A stretch of 64,000 nucleotides of DNA from contig OX335651.1 in NCBI GenBank assembly GCA_946894095.1, forward strand, positions 6,346,501-6,410,500, given 5' to 3'. Positions 1 to 12,280 of the stretch are shown here, piece by piece. The notes under the pieces were generated by a model, which was not told where the DNA came from, searched no databases, and worked only from the letters and a program-made list of their open reading frames with translations. Every line of letters begins with the position of its first letter. Position 1 is the stretch's first letter. Position numbers and translations under genes: made by a program. This stretch comes from Incurvaria masculella (lineage: Eukaryota; Arthropoda; Insecta; Lepidoptera; Incurvariidae).

Positions 1-918
1 AAAAAAATACATAAATTAAATTGTGACGCCATGAAAGAGGATGTCACGAATGTCGGGCTTGGGGGCTGTTTGTTTAGGACGAGCCGGAGTCTGGGGCGGA
101 TGTGCGGACCAGAGGTGTTTCACATGAGACGAGGCTTCCGTCTTCTCCAGGGAAATTCTAGTAGGTAAACATATATTTATTCTTGAAAAATATTACAACG
201 CATCTAATGAATGTAGAGTATGCTCTACCAGCTCTACTTGGCACGAGATAACTATGATAAAATGGAGACCCTCTGGGTAACATGCGAAAGCAATTTATTA
301 GGAGTGTGATAAATATTCCAATGATCTGAACTGCCCCGTTCCACTAAAATCTACAAAAAAAGTGATGCGAGCAACCGTCGACAACTCGCGGCGTTATGGT
401 GGCAGCGGCAGGTAAATAAGAAATAGTGCTGCAGTCGCGCCCGGGTCGGGCGGCGGCGGCGACGCAGCGAGGGGCCCGATGTCGGCGGGCTCAAAGGCTC
501 TGTCACCGGAGCCGTCATGGGTGGCGCGCCGCCGACGCTCACCAACACAGCCAGCTCCCAATTCACACCAACACAACCGCGCTGCAGCCTTTCCTTTTTC
601 TCTACCGCAATGCAGCTATGTGTTGTTTCCGCTTTATTTTTTACGACGACTCCACTCCGCGCTCTCGGAAACGCAGATCTCTCTTTCGCTCGGCACGAAA
701 ATACCATCGGGGCTCTCGCTCGCGCGGCGAGGCAGGGGAGCGGGCGGCGCGTCGGCAGAGTGGAGGGGATCGAACCGAGCGGTGCCACAGTTCTCCCGCT
801 CGCCTCCGTGGACGCACGCGTGGAATTTCGGACCGCAGCGTACTGTAAAATTGAGAGGTGACTTGTGTCTTTGTCGTGTGATTGTGAAAAGTTTGCGCAC
901 TCCGTATCGCTCTCTCCA
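1..918 (+). promoter_or_regulatory. Upstream region and 5' UTR of the noc-like gene
   Basis: This stretch precedes the start codon of the noc-like gene. The first ~350 bases are mixed-composition DNA with nothing I recognise. From about 420 to 560 and again from about 690 to 840 it becomes markedly GC- and CpG-rich, unlike the AT-rich DNA elsewhere, as expected for the promoter-proximal and 5' untranslated part of a developmental gene. Several open frames cross this region on both strands, but they overlap one another, change phase and resemble no family, so I treat them as chance frames in GC-rich DNA. An in-frame TGA at 859-861 closes the frame ahead of the chosen start. I cannot place the transcription start: no convincing TATA box is visible, and initiator motifs are too short to call by eye. 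Confidence 0.5.
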
Positions 919-2536
919 ATGGTTGTGCTCGAAGACGGAGGCATGATGACTACCGCCGCTAACCAGTATCTTCAACCGGACTATTTATCGCCGCTTCCAA
1001 CTACGGTATGTATTTTTAAAAACTTTGAAAATAATACTTTTCTACAATTGCTTAAAATCTTAATAATTTAAAATCGTATGAATTATTTAACGAGCAGCCA
1101 AAGCTGGTTTTTCCATATCTTAGTTAAGACAGTTTAGATTTTAATAGAGTTTTTTATAATTTGATTGTCAAGCTTCAAAATCTCGCTGTTCAAAATTATC
1201 GGATTCTAAAAAGTAGGTTTGTGTTCTCCAGAAGGTAACGATTGTTTTTGTATTGTTGCAGTTGGATGCCAAGAAGAGCCCGCTGGCTCTGTTGGCGCAG
1301 ACCTGCAGCCAAATCGGTGCGGACAACGGCACCAGCAAGCCGCTGCTGCCACCCCTGGATAAAAAGAAAACTGTGAACATCGCAAATAACAGTGATTCAG
1401 TGTCGCGTTCATCACCGACGGCAGCCGCCAAGCCGGAAAAACCTAGGTCTTCTCCGGACAACAAACATTTGGCTTTCAAACCCTATGAAACCAACGTTAT
1501 CACTAAAAAACCCGAAGACAGACCCTCGTCAAAGGCCAGCGTCGAGAGCTCCGACGATAAGAAGTCAGGAAAATCTTCACCCGGAAGAAAATCTTCACCT
1601 CCTAACTCTAACTCTTCGGGAATGGAGAACGGCAAGTCGTCCCCTTCCCGAGAACAAAAATCAGCATCGCCGGCTGGTTCATCCGGCACGAGCCCAATAA
1701 TTCGTTCCGGACTGGAGATTTTAGGACATGGGAAAGATCATCTCGGCGCGTTTAAGCATACCAACATTCCTGGCCTACCTGGATACAACCCACTCGCCGG
1801 CCTGTGTTGTCCGCCCGGTATGGAACAACATGCCAACCCCGCGTTTCGACCACCATTTGCCGGAGCACCATTCAGCCCTCACCACGCTGCTATGCTTGCT
1901 GCCGCCGGATTCCCGGGCGCTGCGCCGTCCGCTTACCTCAGCTATGCACGCGTCAAGACCCCATCTGGCGGAGAAACATTAGTGCCAGTCTGCAAGGACC
2001 CGTATTGCACTGGTTGCCAGTTCTCTGTGCACAATCAGCACATGTTAATGGGAAACGGACAGTGCCCCAGCGGATGCACGCAGTGTGACCACCAGAAATA
2101 CAACCTCGCTATGGCGATGGCACTTTCGCAGCCCGGGAGCGCGCCTCAAGGACTACAATATTCACAATTGAGCCGCCCATACGTTTGCAACTGGATCGTC
2201 GGCGAGTCATATTGTGGCAAGCGATTTGGAAACTCCGAAGAGCTTCTGCAGCATCTGAGGAGCCACACAGCGGACGGCGGCGCTCCACCGGTCTCGTCTG
2301 TATCGCAAGCTTCTCTGATGAATACTCTCAATCCTCTCTTCACTACGGCTGGCTTACGGGGTGCTTATCCTAACGCGCCCCTGAGCCCGCTCTCTGCGAG
2401 CCGTTACCACCCGTACTCGAAGGCCGGACTTCCCGCCGGCCTCGGCGCCTCGCCCTACGGCCCGTTCAACCCGGCACTCGGACCGTTCTACGCCCCCTAC
2501 ATGTACGGCCAGAGGCTTGGAGCTGCTCACCAGTGA
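919..2536 (+). CDS. noc: Zinc finger protein Noc/Elbow (NET family transcriptional co-repressor), two exons
   Basis: Join 919-1005 and 1262-2536, giving 453 residues. The intron is phase 0 with a GTATGT donor and a CAG acceptor. The start is the first in-frame ATG after the TGA at 859; two further Met codons follow at residues 9-10. The N-terminus runs through NQYLQPDYLSPLPTT and continues across the splice into LDAKKSPLALLAQTC, the family hallmark. Next come a Ser/Pro/Lys-rich linker, the Groucho-binding FKPY motif at 101-104, a buttonhead-box-like CKDPYCTGC at 273-281, and a single atypical C2H2 finger (Cys338, Cys347, His360, His364; spacing C-x8-C-x12-H-x3-H). The C-terminus is Tyr/Pro/Gly-rich and ends in YMYGQRLGAAHQ. 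In Drosophila, Noc and Elbow are nuclear co-repressors that recruit Groucho and act in ocellar/eye, tracheal and appendage patterning. The MVVLE start favours Noc over Elbow, but only by recollection. Family assignment is very secure; the exact paralogue is less so. Confidence 0.95.
1006..1261 (+). other. Intron 1 of the noc-like gene
   Basis: A 256-base AT-rich intron. The donor is GTATGT directly after the ACG codon that ends the PLPTT motif. The acceptor is a T-rich run ending TTGTTGCAG before TTGGATGCC (Leu-Asp-Ala). Joining at these sites restores the family-conserved reading through the junction in phase 0. The exon 2 frame also reads back into the intron, but only through non-ATG codons. 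Confidence 0.93.
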
Positions 2537-2858
2537 GACGAACGAACGATCCCAGTGACTGATTTAATGTGAATGGACACTATGAAGATTTCAGGTTAAA
2601 CATAATAATATATTGTCCAATTTTCTTCTGTGATATTTGTAGGCTCTATAAGATATCCAGGACTGTGACACTTTGTCCTATTTAGTGATAGTGCAATGTT
2701 TGATGTAAGCTTGGGCTATGAGTAATTGTATCGAATTTGTTTGTGGACTACATGTGAAAAACCTTCGCTTGTATAAGTGTAGGTGTCTACATATTGTAAA
2801 AATAATTTCCTATGTTTAATAAAAATATTCATTTAAAAATACATACTTATTCAATAAA
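2537..2858 (+). other. 3' UTR of the noc-like gene with poly(A) signals
   Basis: After the TGA at 2534-2536 the sequence becomes AT-rich with no further open frame. Two canonical AATAAA hexamers lie at 2818-2823 and 2853-2858. Either could direct cleavage, giving a 3' UTR of roughly 300-350 bases. The exact cleavage site cannot be seen. Confidence 0.65.
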
Positions 2859-3293
2859 CCACCTACAAATTTATGAAATTAGTATTTTTATTAATAAAAT
2901 TAAACCAAAATGTTACGTAATATTCAACATTTTTTACTTAATTTTTTTCTGGGAGAATATAGGAAATATAGGAAAATATGAGAAAAAGAACAATTCATTT
3001 TAAACCTCTATATAATAAAAATATTTCATGATGGGGCCAGTTTTTAAAGTATCCATGGTTGAAACTGCATTCCCCCGCTGAATGACAAAATACATGCTGA
3101 AGAAATATTTATAGAGCCCGCAGGTCGAAGGGGTAAACTAATAATCTGTCTTTTTTTAATATTAGTTTCTTGAGAAAATAAGTAAAATAAACATATATTT
3201 CATTTTATTTGGTCAAAACCTTTTTTACAAGTGATGTAAAATTTTACAGAGAAGAAAAGAGTTCTTTAAGAACTTAAATATTTTTTTAAATTT
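2859..3293. other. AT-rich intergenic spacer, nothing recognised
   Basis: Very AT-rich sequence downstream of the noc-like gene. A 63-codon frame at 2812-3003 is Ile/Asn/Lys-rich, as chance frames in AT-rich DNA are. I see no gene, RNA or repeat family boundary here. Confidence 0.6.
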
Positions 3294-3860
3294 TCAACCG
3301 ACTTCAAAAAAATAAGAATATTTTTTTTATGTTTGTTACCTCAGAACATTCGACTGGGTGAACCGATTTTGATGATTTTTTTTATTTGAAAGCATGTGCT
3401 TCCAGTGTGGTCCCATTTTAATTTGGTTTAGTTGTGACAATGGAATCTATGAGAAAATAATATGAATCTTAAATTTGCATTAAGTATATGCGCGACAAAT
3501 GGACGAATTATTCAATATCCACACCAACCGATTTCGATGGTTCTACAAATTAATTAGTGTACTTAAGATTCACTAAAAATAAATATATAAAAAACTGACT
3601 TCAAAGAAAAAGTATTCCAAAACAAATTAACATGCACTAAAAAGTAAAAAAAAATATTGCCATTTTTGTAGTTACGATTATTGTTATTTGTTGAGTCGGT
3701 GTCAGCGAAAGTGGCCAAGGTTCTCTTGACTAGCGCAGTGCGTGCCTGGTTGACCGCGACTCAAAAAATAATAATAATTTTAACTACAAAAATGATTTTT
3801 TTTTATTTTAGTGCATGTTAGTACTTTTTCATTGAAGTAAGTTTTTTTTGAGATTTTTTT
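3294..3860 (+). mobile_element. Degenerate copy of the AACCGACTTC repeat family
   Basis: It starts with CAACCGACTTCAAAAAAA and aligns by eye over most of its length with the copy at 59241-59884: shared phrases include TGTTTGTTACCTCA, GGTGAACCGATTTTGATGA, GTGGTCCCATTTTAATTTGG and GCGACAAATGGACGAAT. The right half (about 3590-3860) is an imperfect inverted repeat corresponding to the near-perfect hairpin at 59599-59884. Here its loop lacks the TTAGG array. No coding sequence is present, so this looks like an old non-autonomous DNA transposon. Confidence 0.7.
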
Positions 3861-6800
3861 TAAAAAAAATAAAAATAAAGACCGAAGAATAAGCTCAGGG
3901 GACAGACCCTTTTGAATTTGAGCAGACTGCATTTTTTTAATTAGCTTAATTCATTATTAATTTTTCAAGTAGCTAAACTATAATCACCAAATGGTAATTC
4001 TACCTTTTAAAAAGAAGAGATTTGTAAGATTACTAATCGTAATGAAATTCTAAAATTAAATATTAGAGAATTCGGGGAAACCCAACTTTTTCTCGTCGGA
4101 CTTTAATGTTCACGTTCCATATCGATAATAATAATTAACCTCCCACGTAGCACAAGCCGCAAGTACAAACAACTCGTTCGACACAATAATATATTAATAA
4201 AAACTGTCCACGTCAGCTAAGTTTGATGTTAGAGCATCATTAATAACAAAGCCGTGAGCTGTCAGCTTTGTTAATGTCAAGTTTTTTAATAAATGCTATT
4301 TTGATTAGCCCCATGTCATGTCGGAAATTCTACTGTCAAAAGCATAATTGGTCGCACGAAAAGGCAGAAAGCCGGTTACACAGAGCAATGAACATCAGTG
4401 AGTAACATGAACGCCAAGATTAGGAATGTTTACAAATTATTAAAATCTAGCGTATTTAAGTAACATAAACAGATAAATTCAGCATAAATATATACCTACG
4501 AAACTGTTCCAGGATGTCATGATAAATAAAAAAATCTTTTCTTTATTTCATATAATATTTGAAGAGTCGGCGGAACCTTTTTCTATAAAAAAATTATGTT
4601 TTCGTTGTCAATTTCTAAATCGCTTTAGCAAACCCATAACTTTGTACGTAACAAATTTAGTAGCGTACGAATTTATCAAGCACTCATAACTGCTCTTCGC
4701 CTTGAATTGGTTGAAAAATGTGACCTGTAGAGGAGAACAGTCGGACAGGCGGACGGCGGACAGACATACAAAAGCATATATGCCTAAGCTGAAATGGTGA
4801 AATAAACTTAAACTATTACCAATAATTGACAAACCATATGATAAAGAATATTTCTTTATGTCATGGCACGAACTAAGTTATAAGACGAATAACAAAAATA
4901 ATAGACTAAACGATTATTATATAAATCGTAGTTTTAGATTCGGATTTAGATAAAGCTTTATGTTTGTATCATATCCAGGTTAATCAAAATATTGTGTATA
5001 GGGAAACAAGGAAAAATGTAGAAGCAGCTGTTAGCCTGAACCGAAGAGTAAGGGTGATTGGGAGGGCGGGAGCGATAGAGAGGTATGCCTAAAATTGCCA
5101 GTATGCCAAAAAAATACGCATTAATAATTTTACGTAGCTCGATAAATATTGTGCCTGAGATTTTTTTTAGTTGTTGGCGACATGTTATTTGTCTGATACT
5201 ATAAATACCGGAATTGTGTCCTATAAAAATACAATATCTGAGGACCAAGCGAAAAAAACACTCAGATCGATTATAGGTATCTTAGTAATGATATTCAACA
5301 TTTAAATAAATATTCGGCCTCTAAAACTAGTTAAATGAGGTTCTATGGCAGTTCAGGAGGGGCATTTAAGTATAATTTCCAAATAAAAGTGTTTTCTCTC
5401 GACTCACTGCCTACTCTGTTCGGGCCGACACTGTCGGTCGGCGCTTTCAGCGCGCCGCTGACAGGCGCGCGCTCGCTGATGATTGACTCGCCCGCGCCTG
5501 CCTGCTTGCGTTGACTGGCTGATCCACAGAGTAGCTGCTGTGCCGGAGCCTTAAATGGGGCTTCTGTATTCGATTTTATCCAATTTAAAATGTTAACTGT
5601 GAGCCAGAGAATCAACAAAACAACCACGAACAAGGATCGATTATATTATATGTGAATATATAGACTTCAGTTACGTACTTATTATAGCTACGGTTCACAC
5701 TCCCTTGAGACATGGAATAGTTATAGGCCACTAGTTATTGCGCGCGTCATGTGAATTTTGACATAAATCTAATATATCTATAGTCAATAAGGTCACTCCC
5801 AGGGGATGATCAGCAAAGCTCGAGTTAACCTCAGCATTTTTCAAGTCTCACGGAAATCTAGACGTTGCCGTAGTAAATAATATATATTCTTATTCTTATT
5901 TTAAATATCCATAAACAACGAAAACTTCACAATATGGCACAATTTAGTAACAAATATTAAAGCAATCCCATTTATACCATTTGTGGGATCCCGCGCTTAT
6001 TGCTTTAAGGCTGTCGTGAAGTCAAATTTTCCATGAAATTTTCAAGAAATGCATTCGTTGTCCATTGGCCGAGGCACAATTTTACACCGCGACTGCTATT
6101 AAACTAGCGAAATCGTCTTCCAGGCCCTAGCGTTTTCCTGCTCCTAAAAGTTATCAGACTATATACAAAAAATCTTCATTCTATGTCCGTTTGTTTTTAT
6201 ATTTTTGGAAACATTTGTATATTTCAGAACAAAAAATCTGAAATGGAGGTAAAAAAGACAACTTTATCAATCTTTTGTAGTCAATATTTTCCAATTTAAA
6301 AGGTATATTAAAAAAGTTAAAATACAGACGTGGATTTTGATAATATATTTTATAATGAAAAACTTCAAAAATTTAGTAAAACATTAAGCGATGTAAACGC
6401 TTGTAGTATGGGGAATTGATAGGGCTACGACGCTCTTAAGTCTCGCACCAATGTTTCCAGTGGGACTTACGTTGTTTTATTGTTTCATGGTTGACGCCAA
6501 CTAGTGACTAGTGAGCTGCCTGTTGGCGCTGACTAGTGACAAGTGACTGGAGAGTAGCGACACCCGACCCGCTCGCTGTCGTCCCCGGCTCACTTGTCGC
6601 GGCCTTTGGTCGTCGATGTATATTAATCTACGTGGCAAGGATATTATGTTTTGCTGTATCGAATAATGTCTTCATTAAAAATAATAAACAGTAATTAAAA
6701 ATATCTTCTAAATGAAGATGTAGAGCAAAGTAACCACTCCAATGAAAACATTATTGATTGAATAAAAAGCGTGTGGGTACGTACCTAAAAGATTAGCAGT

Positions 6801-8605
6801 AGCTCAGTAGGCTAGTCAATCAATTTAATAATTTCATATACATTTTTTGAGAATCAAAGTCATTTTAATCATAGTATTATGATTGCATAATAAGGAAAAC
6901 GGGTTTGTTTATTTTTTTATCGTACCTACTAGATATTAAATTAACTATACCTGCGTAATTAATTTGAATTCCTTCAACATAAATGTTGACAATTAGTTTA
7001 AAAATTGCAAGAAAAGGGCACTTATAAACGGAAAATAAACGATATATATGTACTGTTGAAAATCACACGACTGTTAGTAAGCTAATAAGTAACATCGAGC
7101 GCCATCTGTGGCCCCCGTCGCAAAGCCGCTGATAGTTTAACTCGAACTACCAATAGATGGCCGTAACCAATACTGAGTGCGTGTGTGAAGAGGTACAATC
7201 TCAAGAGGGAGGGTGATAAATTGGCAGGACAAAACTTTTATATCTCTAATCAAATAATTTACAAATGGTTGCGGCGATAATTTTATCTCACGTCATCTTA
7301 TTTAATTTGTGTTTGATGTATTGCTGCTTCAGTAAATACATATCACGGTGGTAATGTAGATAGTAGATAAGGAAATCCATGAAGCTTGCTATTCAAATAT
7401 AAATGCGTTTTTTATCAAAAATGTTTTCGTGCGTTCTTTAACAATGTTACATATTATTATAAAGCATTTTAAAAGATGTTAAAACCTTGAGAGAGGTTTT
7501 GAAATATTTTAAAGAGTTACTAGTACAAAAACTCGTACTCGGCTGTATTGATATATAATTACTAAAGGAAGAAACTAAATAGGTAATATACGGCTACGAA
7601 TAACGACACGCAAAATATGAAATTTCTTCAGATTTTTCATGTTTTGAAAAAAAAATTGTCAAAATGGAACAACATTTGTTATGAATATTAACAACCAGTG
7701 CTGGCATATATTGTGTTTTTGAAATTTATACAGTGTACTACTCTTACTTGGAATAAGTCGTTCAAGAAATGTAAAAAAATGTACCTATCGAGTAAAATTT
7801 CTGCAGTGGAAAAGAAAAGTACGTATTTGGTGTGGGTATACCAAAAATTATCTAATAATTCAATTGAACATGACGAATTGAGTAATATCTGAAAAATAAA
7901 AGAATAATTTACACCAAGCTACCGTTTTACTCGCAGTACCGTAAGTAATTATTAGTATTATCTTTGGTACCGTGCTGAAACTTCACATACTTATTCTACC
8001 TATTCACGCATACCTGCCATTGTAATAGATATATCGCTAGACTTAAATATATGCACATGTCAATCAAATTCAAGCATCAGTCTCAGAGATTTCAAATCAT
8101 TAAATAAGCAATTACGATTAGCATAAACATAAGGTAGAGACTGGGATTAACATTTGTATTACGGATGGATGTATTATGCATGCTGGTAGCGCAGTCCCAC
8201 CCGGTAATAAGGGGGTCAGGCAACCCTCAGGTGAGATCACATTGTTCGGGTAAATTGGGTTGGTTGGGATTACAGATTTACATGTACTTAAGGAGAACGC
8301 AGCCCCCGAATTGAGTTTCTTTAGCAATGATTGCGGAGATTGTCGAATTTTAATATTCGTAAACAACAATTCGTATTAGTAGAAAATTTGTGGTAACGTC
8401 GAAGAATGCACGTATAGAGCCCTAATCGGACTTCTCACCTAAATGTTAGTTTACGAAACTTCAAAGTTACGTAAAAATTTCAAACTACGTACAAGTTTAA
8501 TTACTTATTCTTGGATTGTCAACTTGTTGTTTGAATGTGTTTCTGACAAGCGATATTATTACCTCGTGCAATAATGCAGGATGCATTATTTTTCACAATA
8601 TCGAT

Positions 8606-8621
8606 GAGTTCGATTCCCGGC
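8606..8621 (+). repeat. tRNA-type B-box remnant
   Basis: GAGTTCGATTCCCGGC matches the RNA polymerase III B box (GGTTCGANNCC) closely. I find no matching A box or cloverleaf upstream, so it is not a functional tRNA gene. It may be the relic of a tRNA-derived SINE. Confidence 0.3.
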
Positions 8622-10252
8622 AAGAACCTTATTTTAAAAAAAATCTTATAATTATGCTTTATTTTTTATCAAATTCGGCCCTCCTCAATTGACTGTTTTC
8701 CGCTTTTCTTATAGCTTAGGATTTGGCGATGAAATGACGAACACTTGAAAAATCCATCCCGTAGGTAAATGGTAGTAACCATCGAGTTCAAAGTTTCCGA
8801 TCTTCGGCAATTTCACAAACTAAAACGTAACCGTCCATTTTCAAATACCCTAGTTGTTACTACACAAAAGAACCACGTATTATGGAGAGATTGATAAAAA
8901 AAACATGCAAAGCATTCAGTGTTTCTGCGGATAGGATCACCTCAAGTGTCTTGTTTGATTCCAACATCCCGGTCGTAATCTGTCTGTATAACGATATAAT
9001 TGCGCGCGCACTCTATCATCAAGTCATCAATCATCAGTATCATAGCCAGTGCCAGCGCTACTTCCGCGTCGCTCGAACGAGCCAGCTCTCATTGGAATGA
9101 TTTAAGTTAACTAGTTAAGGCATAGAAGTATACAATTTAAAATTTCGTAATTGAAGTTAACGAGAAGATTACCGTAATTCCTTGAATAGTAGCATTAATC
9201 GTTTGAAGGAAATCGAGGAGTAAATACAATGGGATTGACTGGAAGAAGCTGTAGTGATAGAGCCGCCTTTGTGAAGGTTTATTGCACTGTATTGTTAATA
9301 ATAACTGTATTTTTCTATATTGCTCATACACCCAAAAATATATTCATTATTTCATTCAGATAACAACTAGTAGAACTGTTAGGTCTTTACATATGAAATT
9401 GGCGATTTGTCAAACTTTGATCTCAAAATATAATATGGTTCGGAATTCCAGATTACAATTTATTTAAAATTTAGGCTTGTGTATTTGGGTTTTGAATTTA
9501 GTAATTCATTTGTTTTTGAGCCATTTGTTTTTTCTTTAACATTGTTCTTTTCACAATATGGAAAACTTAAAATTTGGCGTTGTTTATGAATTCGAGTTTT
9601 ACCGTCACACTAGTGCTGGAGAAACAGCTCGAAAGATTAATGATATGAATGGGGAATCTTCTGTCAAATAAAATGGGTATGAGACGCTTAGAAAAATATA
9701 GCATTTTTAAAGAGCTGCAGCAAGGATTAATATATTTAATTATGTGTTATCACAACCTGTGCTCTAGAGCAAGATTATCGAAAGAACAATTGGCAAGTGA
9801 AAACATTTCGTAACATACTACCCTGTATATGTGTCGCTATCCCCTCAAAAATTAGCAAATACCATATCAAACCCTCTCCGCAAACTATACATTTCAAGTA
9901 GGTACCACCTTTGTTTTATTACCGTAAAAAACACAAATCGCACGTTTGATGATTGTTTGTTTGTAAAAAAATATAAGTCAATATTTTTAAAATCAATATA
10001 ATCCGTGACTGCTCAAATGTTCTATACCCACTTTCTTTGCCTAACTTTAATGCTTCTAGTGTTAATGTTTAGCCCAAAGTGAATGGTAAAAGGACGTTAC
10101 AACATCGCTTATATCAATATTATGCAAATCATGACAACAATTTAAGATTATTTAATGTCTGATTAAAATACTAAGTTAAAGTACCTACCCAAGCCTGAGG
10201 CAAGACGAGAATTTGGCTTCTCGCTGCCAAAACGTCAGGCGTCCTCTTGCCG

Positions 10253-10260
10253 TGACGTCA
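10253..10260. promoter_or_regulatory. Consensus CRE (CREB/ATF) palindrome
   Basis: A perfect TGACGTCA octamer in the context CCGTGACGTCACGCG lies inside a GC-rich island (about 10195-10310). The octamer is the textbook CREB/ATF site. Whether it is used here is inference. Confidence 0.35.
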
Positions 10261-10423
10261 CGCGTCCGCCTCCCGTGACAGCTCCCATTTGGCTCACGTC
10301 AAAAGAAATATTAAAACTCTTTTGACTCGGCCGAATAAATACATTTCTTTCAAGTAATGAGTTGAAGAGTTTGGTGAATTGCTTGAGAAATTGTATTAAT
10401 ATTCGCGATTACTTTATTAGGTA

Positions 10424-11215
10424 CTAGCAGCCCGTCCCGGCTTTGCACGGGCATAACGTCATTTAAAAAAATATTATTTTGACACAATGATACACAAATA
10501 AACCATTTTTACGTAGAGTTCCTACATTGAGATATTTGAAATAAAAAAAACTTATATATTATTATTACATATTAGAGAAATAATAAATTAAAAGTGCTAT
10601 AGGGAGAACCGCGGCCTCCGAGGCACGCTCCCGCCGCCCCGGCCGGCCGGTACCGCCGCAAGCACTACATCCCGCAATTTTTTAATCTATAATATCTTCG
10701 AAAATATTCATTTAAATCATATGCTGTAAAGGGCCGTATAGATCTATATTAAATCAACAATGTATTTAAGGTATTTAATTGGATAAGGATTAATGCTGTA
10801 TTGGTTAAAATCGCTTCAAAAATTAGCCATTATATGTCGTAAAAAGTAAATGAGAAAAAAATGTTATTGTGGGATATCCATAAGAGATAGATAAATACCA
10901 TCGCGGAGTTTTCTGTAGACCTTTTCAATGTATACAATACTTAGTACATTATTTTGATAAATCTCGTAGGGTTCAGCCTGCGTTTGCAATGTAAGCGGAA
11001 AAAAAATATTTTTTACGACATCATATTGGAAACCTCAAAAATAACAGTATTTTTCAAATATTTAATGAATATTATTATACATATAAACCTTCCTCTTGAA
11101 TCACTCTATCTATTAAAAAAAACCGCATCAAAATCCGTTGCGTAGTTTTAAAGATTTAAGCGTACATGGGGATATAGGGACAGAGAAAGCGACTTTGTTT
11201 TATACTATGTAGTGA
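10424..11215 (-). mobile_element. Non-autonomous Helitron (minus strand)
   Basis: On the minus strand the element begins TCACTACATAGTATAAAAC, preceded by A, and ends with a GC hairpin (CCCGTGC...GACGGG) followed by CTAG and a flanking T. This is the Helitron layout: 5' TC, 3' hairpin plus CTRR, insertion between A and T. It is 792 bases long and has no Rep/helicase coding. The last ~45 bases match the end of the Helitron at 19091-20406 in opposite orientation, but its 5' end is different. A GC-rich block at about 10605-10665 lies inside it. Confidence 0.88.
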
Positions 11216-11652
11216 TAATGCCGATCAGAATTGAATCGGTGGCACGTGGATTTTTAATAAATATTAACAAGTCCAGATGAGAACACATTGCAAAGTAACG
11301 CGAAGTGAAGACTTTGATGTTGTTCTAATTTTGAATGGGATATGCTTACAAAATGCGGATTGATTTTGATTATTTCTCTTCTTTGAGGCGAAAATAAGAC
11401 TCAGGAATTTACTTATTTACTCAGGAAGTAAGTGAGTAGCGACCACAGAAGTACTCCATGACAGGGGGTAAGCTTGCCGTGGGTAAACTGCTGTAGTAAC
11501 CGTCTTCCTTCATGATCGCAGCTCTCCGTCCGGATTAACGGGGGCATTTGGGCCCCCTCTGCCCCCCAGTTTGCTTGGCAAAAGCCGTTTTATGCATTAA
11601 AAATTGTTTTTTTATTGCTTTCCACGCTGCGGAAACATTAATTAAGTGAACG

Positions 11653-11950
11653 AAAAACCGGCCAAGTGCGAGTCGGACTCGCACACGAAGGGTTCCGTAC
11701 CATTGTAAAATATTTATTACAAAAAATAAAGTTTTTTCTATGGGGGTCCTCTTTAATTTTAATAATTTTTTAATCTTACCTATTTGTTGTTATAGCGGCA
11801 AAATAAATACACACTCTGTGAAAATTTCAGCTGTATATCTGTTATGGTTACTGAGATCCAGCCCTGTGACAGACGGACGGACGGACGGACGGACAGCGGA
11901 GGCTAAGTAATAGGGTTCCGTTTTCACCCTTTGGGTGCGGAACCCTAAAA
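11653..11950 (+). repeat. GGTTCCGTAC repeat family, copy 1
   Basis: A copy of an interspersed repeat that begins AAAACCGGCCAAGTGCGAGT, carries AGGGTTCCGTACC near its left end and the inverse GTGCGGAACCCTAAAA at its right end, with a short GACG tetranucleotide run at about 11875-11893. Other copies lie at 11979-12280, 42299-42559, 52671-53008 and 57767-58054. It is non-coding. Confidence 0.85.
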
Positions 11951-11978
11951 AGCTCTGATTGTAAAGATTTTTTAATTC

Positions 11979-12280
11979 TTTTTAGGGTTCCGTACCCAAA
12001 GGGTGAAAACGGAACCCTATTACTAAGCCTCCGCTGTCCGTCCGTCCGTCCGTCCGTCCGTCCGTCCGTCCGTCCGTCTGTCCGTCTGTCCGTCTGTCAC
12101 AGGGCTGTATCTCAGTAACCGTAACAGATAAACAGCTGTATTTATTTTGCCGCTATAACAACAAATAGGTAAGATTAAGAAATAATTAATACAAAAAACG
12201 TGATTTTTTTGTATAAATTTTTTTGCGATGGTACGGAACCCTTCGTGTGCGAGTCCAACTCGCACTTGGCCGGTTTTTTT
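11979..12280 (-). repeat. GGTTCCGTAC repeat family, copy 2 (inverted)
   Basis: This is the reverse-oriented partner of the copy just upstream; only ~28 bases separate them, so the pair forms a ~630 bp inverted repeat. It contains a CCGT microsatellite at about 12039-12098 with interspersed CTGT units. An 80-codon frame across it consists mostly of translated microsatellite (repeating DGRT) and is not a gene. Confidence 0.85.

Larger units (their letters stand above)
3861..10423. other. Gene-free intergenic DNA with GC-rich islands
   Basis: About 6.5 kb without a supportable gene; all frames are short and of chance composition. Local GC-rich islands lie at about 5405-5545 and 6480-6620. The latter contains short tandem phrases of the GACTAGTGAC type. 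A CTCF-like motif lies at 7099-7111, a B-box-like tRNA-derived remnant at 8606-8621, and the 24-base core shared with the duplicated element near 58.7 and 61.7 kb lies at 7943-7966. The islands are possible cis-regulatory modules of the neighbouring gene, but only position and composition suggest it. Confidence 0.5.

Noticed and set aside
351..975. Multiple overlapping open frames of 60-197 codons on both strands upstream of the noc-like gene
   Set aside because: They lie in the CpG-rich 5' region, overlap in several phases, lack any domain and are explained by low stop-codon frequency in GC-rich DNA.
1168..2373. Frames antisense to or out of phase with noc exon 2
   Set aside because: Shadows of the real coding exon, which is supported by family motifs and splice sites.
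12023..12265. Protein with DGRT repeats (also 52674-52856 and the SVRP frame at 52607-52825)
   Set aside because: Translation of the CCGT/GACG microsatellite inside the GGTTCCGTAC repeat.
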